64,000 nt of DNA from an uncultured Aquimarina sp. (GTDB taxonomy: Bacteria; Bacteroidota; Bacteroidia; Flavobacteriales; Flavobacteriaceae), in the NCBI GenBank assembly GCA_947497175.1, contig CANMFM010000002.1, forward strand, positions 248,001-312,000, given 5' to 3'. The notes beneath the pieces are model-generated. The model did not search any database, was not told the DNA's origin, and saw only the letters and a program-made list of their open reading frames with translations. Shown here one piece after another: positions 62,972 through 64,000 of the stretch (its first letter is position 1; each line of letters starts with the position of its first letter). Both the position numbers and the translations under genes were made by a program.

Positions 62972-63003
62972 AAGCATCTCCAAAAAAATGGAGATGCTTT
63001 TTT
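62972..63003 (+). terminator. rho-independent terminator after protease gene
   Basis: A perfect 11-base stem (AAGCATCTCCA / TGGAGATGCTT) with a loop of six A residues is followed by a run of T residues. It starts 36 bases after the stop codon at 62936. Confidence 0.93.
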
Positions 63004-63102
63004 AATCAATATATGTAACAAAGTGCCTTTATATACGTCATATAAATACATTGCTAATATTTTTAGCATTTCATCAATCATCAAACTAAAAAAAGTAACA
63101 TC

Positions 63103-63441
63103 ATGAAACAGGACAGATCAGTATTAGTTATTACACATTTATCACAGTTATTAGACCTTATCACTGGGTTTGGAGGATTTGTTGTACCCTTAATATTATG
63201 GTTAACTCAAAGAGAACGAGTAATGGCGATGGATGAGCATGGAAAATCAATTATGAATTTTCAAATCAGTATGTTTATTTATGCTATTATTTGTATTCCG
63301 TTAACTTTACTATTTGGTCTGGGAGCATTAGGATTAGCTGCGATCGCAATACTTTGTTTTGTATTTCCTATAATTAATGCAATCAAGGCAAATAATGGAG
63401 AAAGACCTTCATACCCATTATCAATGCATTTCATTAAATAA
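63103..63441 (+). CDS. DUF4870 family membrane protein
   Basis: The 112-residue protein has the DUF4870 pattern: ITHLSQLLDLITGFGGFVVP, a charged loop with DEHGKSIMNFQISMFIYAI, and two closing hydrophobic segments (PLTLLFGLGALGLAAIAILCF). There are about three membrane helices. Family function is unknown. It lies between the protease terminator and a terminator for the opposing ammonium transporter gene, so it is a single transcription unit. Confidence 0.88.
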   Translation: MKQDRSVLVITHLSQLLDLITGFGGFVVPLILWLTQRERVMAMDEHGKSIMNFQISMFIYAIICIPLTLLFGLGALGLAAIAILCFVFPIINAIKANNGERPSYPLSMHFIK

Positions 63442-63442
63442 T

Positions 63443-63479
63443 AAAAAAAAGCGGATGAGTAATTAAAAAATCATCCGCT
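63443..63479 (-). terminator. rho-independent terminator of the ammonium transporter gene
   Basis: AGCGGATGA (63450-63458) and TCATCCGCT (63471-63479) form a 9-base stem; read on the minus strand it is followed by eight T residues (63443-63450). It lies 25 bases after the transporter stop codon and begins 2 bases after the DUF4870 stop, so it could serve both genes. Confidence 0.85.
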
Positions 63480-63504
63480 GTTATGGTAAAACACTACTTA
63501 AGTT

Positions 63505-64000
63505 CTAGTGTTGGTTAAGTCTAAAATCAGGATATGCGTCCATACCATGTTCGTGACTATCAAGTCCGTCAATTTCTTCTTTTTCAGAAACTCTAATTCC
63601 GACAGTCTTTTTAAGAGCAAAAATAATTATAAAAGCGGTGATCATACAAAATCCTCCTACTGCCAATACACCAACTCCTTGCACAAGAAATTGATCAAAG
63701 CCAGCTTTTGCACCAAAAATACCTACAGCCAAAGTACCCCATATACCACATATTAAATGTACGGCAATAGCACCTACTGGATCATCAAGTTTTAATTTAT
63801 CGATTAATGCTACACCAAATACTATAATTGCACCCGCAATAGCGCCAATCAAGACAGCATCTGTAGGAGACATTTGATCCGCTCCGGCCGTAATACCAAC
63901 CAGACCTCCTAAAATACCATTTAAGAACATGGTAAGATCGTAGTTCTTATATAGTAAGGTAGATACCAAAAATGCTATTACTCCACCAGCGGCGGCGGCT
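63505..64000 (-). CDS. amt: ammonium transporter Amt, C-terminal part (cut by window edge)
   Basis: The frame is open across the right edge; at least 165 residues are visible, starting with AAAAGGVIAFLVSTLLY and running through FLNGILGGLVGITAGAD, which is the Amt channel helix 8-9 signature, then further membrane helices (AIAVHLICGIWGTLAVGIFG) and a cytoplasmic tail (KEEIDGLDSHEHGMDAYPDF). It imports ammonium through the inner membrane. The HEHGMDAYPDF tail is the usual end of Amt in this group, where it contacts GlnK. No glnK is seen in the window; it would lie elsewhere or beyond the edge. Confidence 0.93.
   Translation of the reverse strand, partial: AAAAGGVIAFLVSTLLYKNYDLTMFLNGILGGLVGITAGADQMSPTDAVLIGAIAGAIIVFGVALIDKLKLDDPVGAIAVHLICGIWGTLAVGIFGAKAGFDQFLVQGVGVLAVGGFCMITAFIIIFALKKTVGIRVSEKEEIDGLDSHEHGMDAYPDFRLNQH

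Overview
The window is AT-rich DNA from a Bacteroidota bacterium, most likely a marine Flavobacteriaceae member (an Aquimarina-like organism would fit; this is inference). The support is: several secreted proteins ending in a type IX secretion (T9SS) sorting domain, TonB-dependent receptors with carboxypeptidase-like N-terminal domains, a one-protein hybrid two-component system (HTCS), HYC_CC_PP and DUF6252 proteins, and TAnnTTTG-type -7 promoter elements. No rRNA, tRNA, CRISPR array, prophage or intact insertion sequence was seen.

Layout. 1-2372 (minus): biotin-dependent acyl-CoA carboxylase (carrier protein, biotin carboxylase, start of the carboxyltransferase). 2463-5046 (minus): a DnaQ-like exonuclease next to a cNMP/CBS/DUF294 nucleotidyltransferase-like protein. 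5140-8564: LysE exporter, DUF1761 protein, YdjM-like membrane hydrolase and a GNAT/FemAB-like protein. 8837-14592 (plus): two stand-alone receiver proteins, a TonB-dependent receptor and a histidine kinase whose sensor is a YfiR-like domain followed by a long coiled coil; this looks like one signalling unit. 14595-23119 (minus): a periplasmic 3-keto-glycoside type sugar-oxidation cluster (cytochrome c, GMC dehydrogenase, its subunit 3, two sugar isomerases, MFS transporter, Gfo/Idh/MocA oxidoreductase, DUF1080 hydrolase) ending with an unannotated 46-residue membrane protein. 23449-31542 (plus): a copper/heavy-metal efflux operon (HYC_CC_PP protein, CusA, CusC, HMA-MauE fusion, CusB) and a small exporter.

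32845-47836 is a polysaccharide-degradation locus: three very large secreted enzymes on the minus strand (PL14-like + DUF5060/GH-like; PL14-like; GH5_2 endoglucanase + beta-helix + CBM6) facing a divergently transcribed HTCS regulator. All three carry the same roughly 125-residue cysteine-bounded module just before the T9SS tail; I do not recognise it, and it is the best candidate here for something undescribed. No SusC/SusD pair is present in the window.

48109-64000 is a mixed region: an exported protein of unknown function, an outer-membrane beta-barrel receptor, nitronate monooxygenase, SRPBCC protein, an EreA/ChaN-like secreted protein, a membrane AraC regulator, a DUF6252 lipoprotein beside a PDZ-alpha/beta hydrolase fusion, MnmE, a T9SS-exported trypsin-like protease, a DUF4870 protein and the 3' end of an ammonium transporter. 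Strong hairpin terminators, candidate -7 boxes and several unexplained inverted repeats are listed separately. All assignments come from reading motifs by eye; no database search was run.
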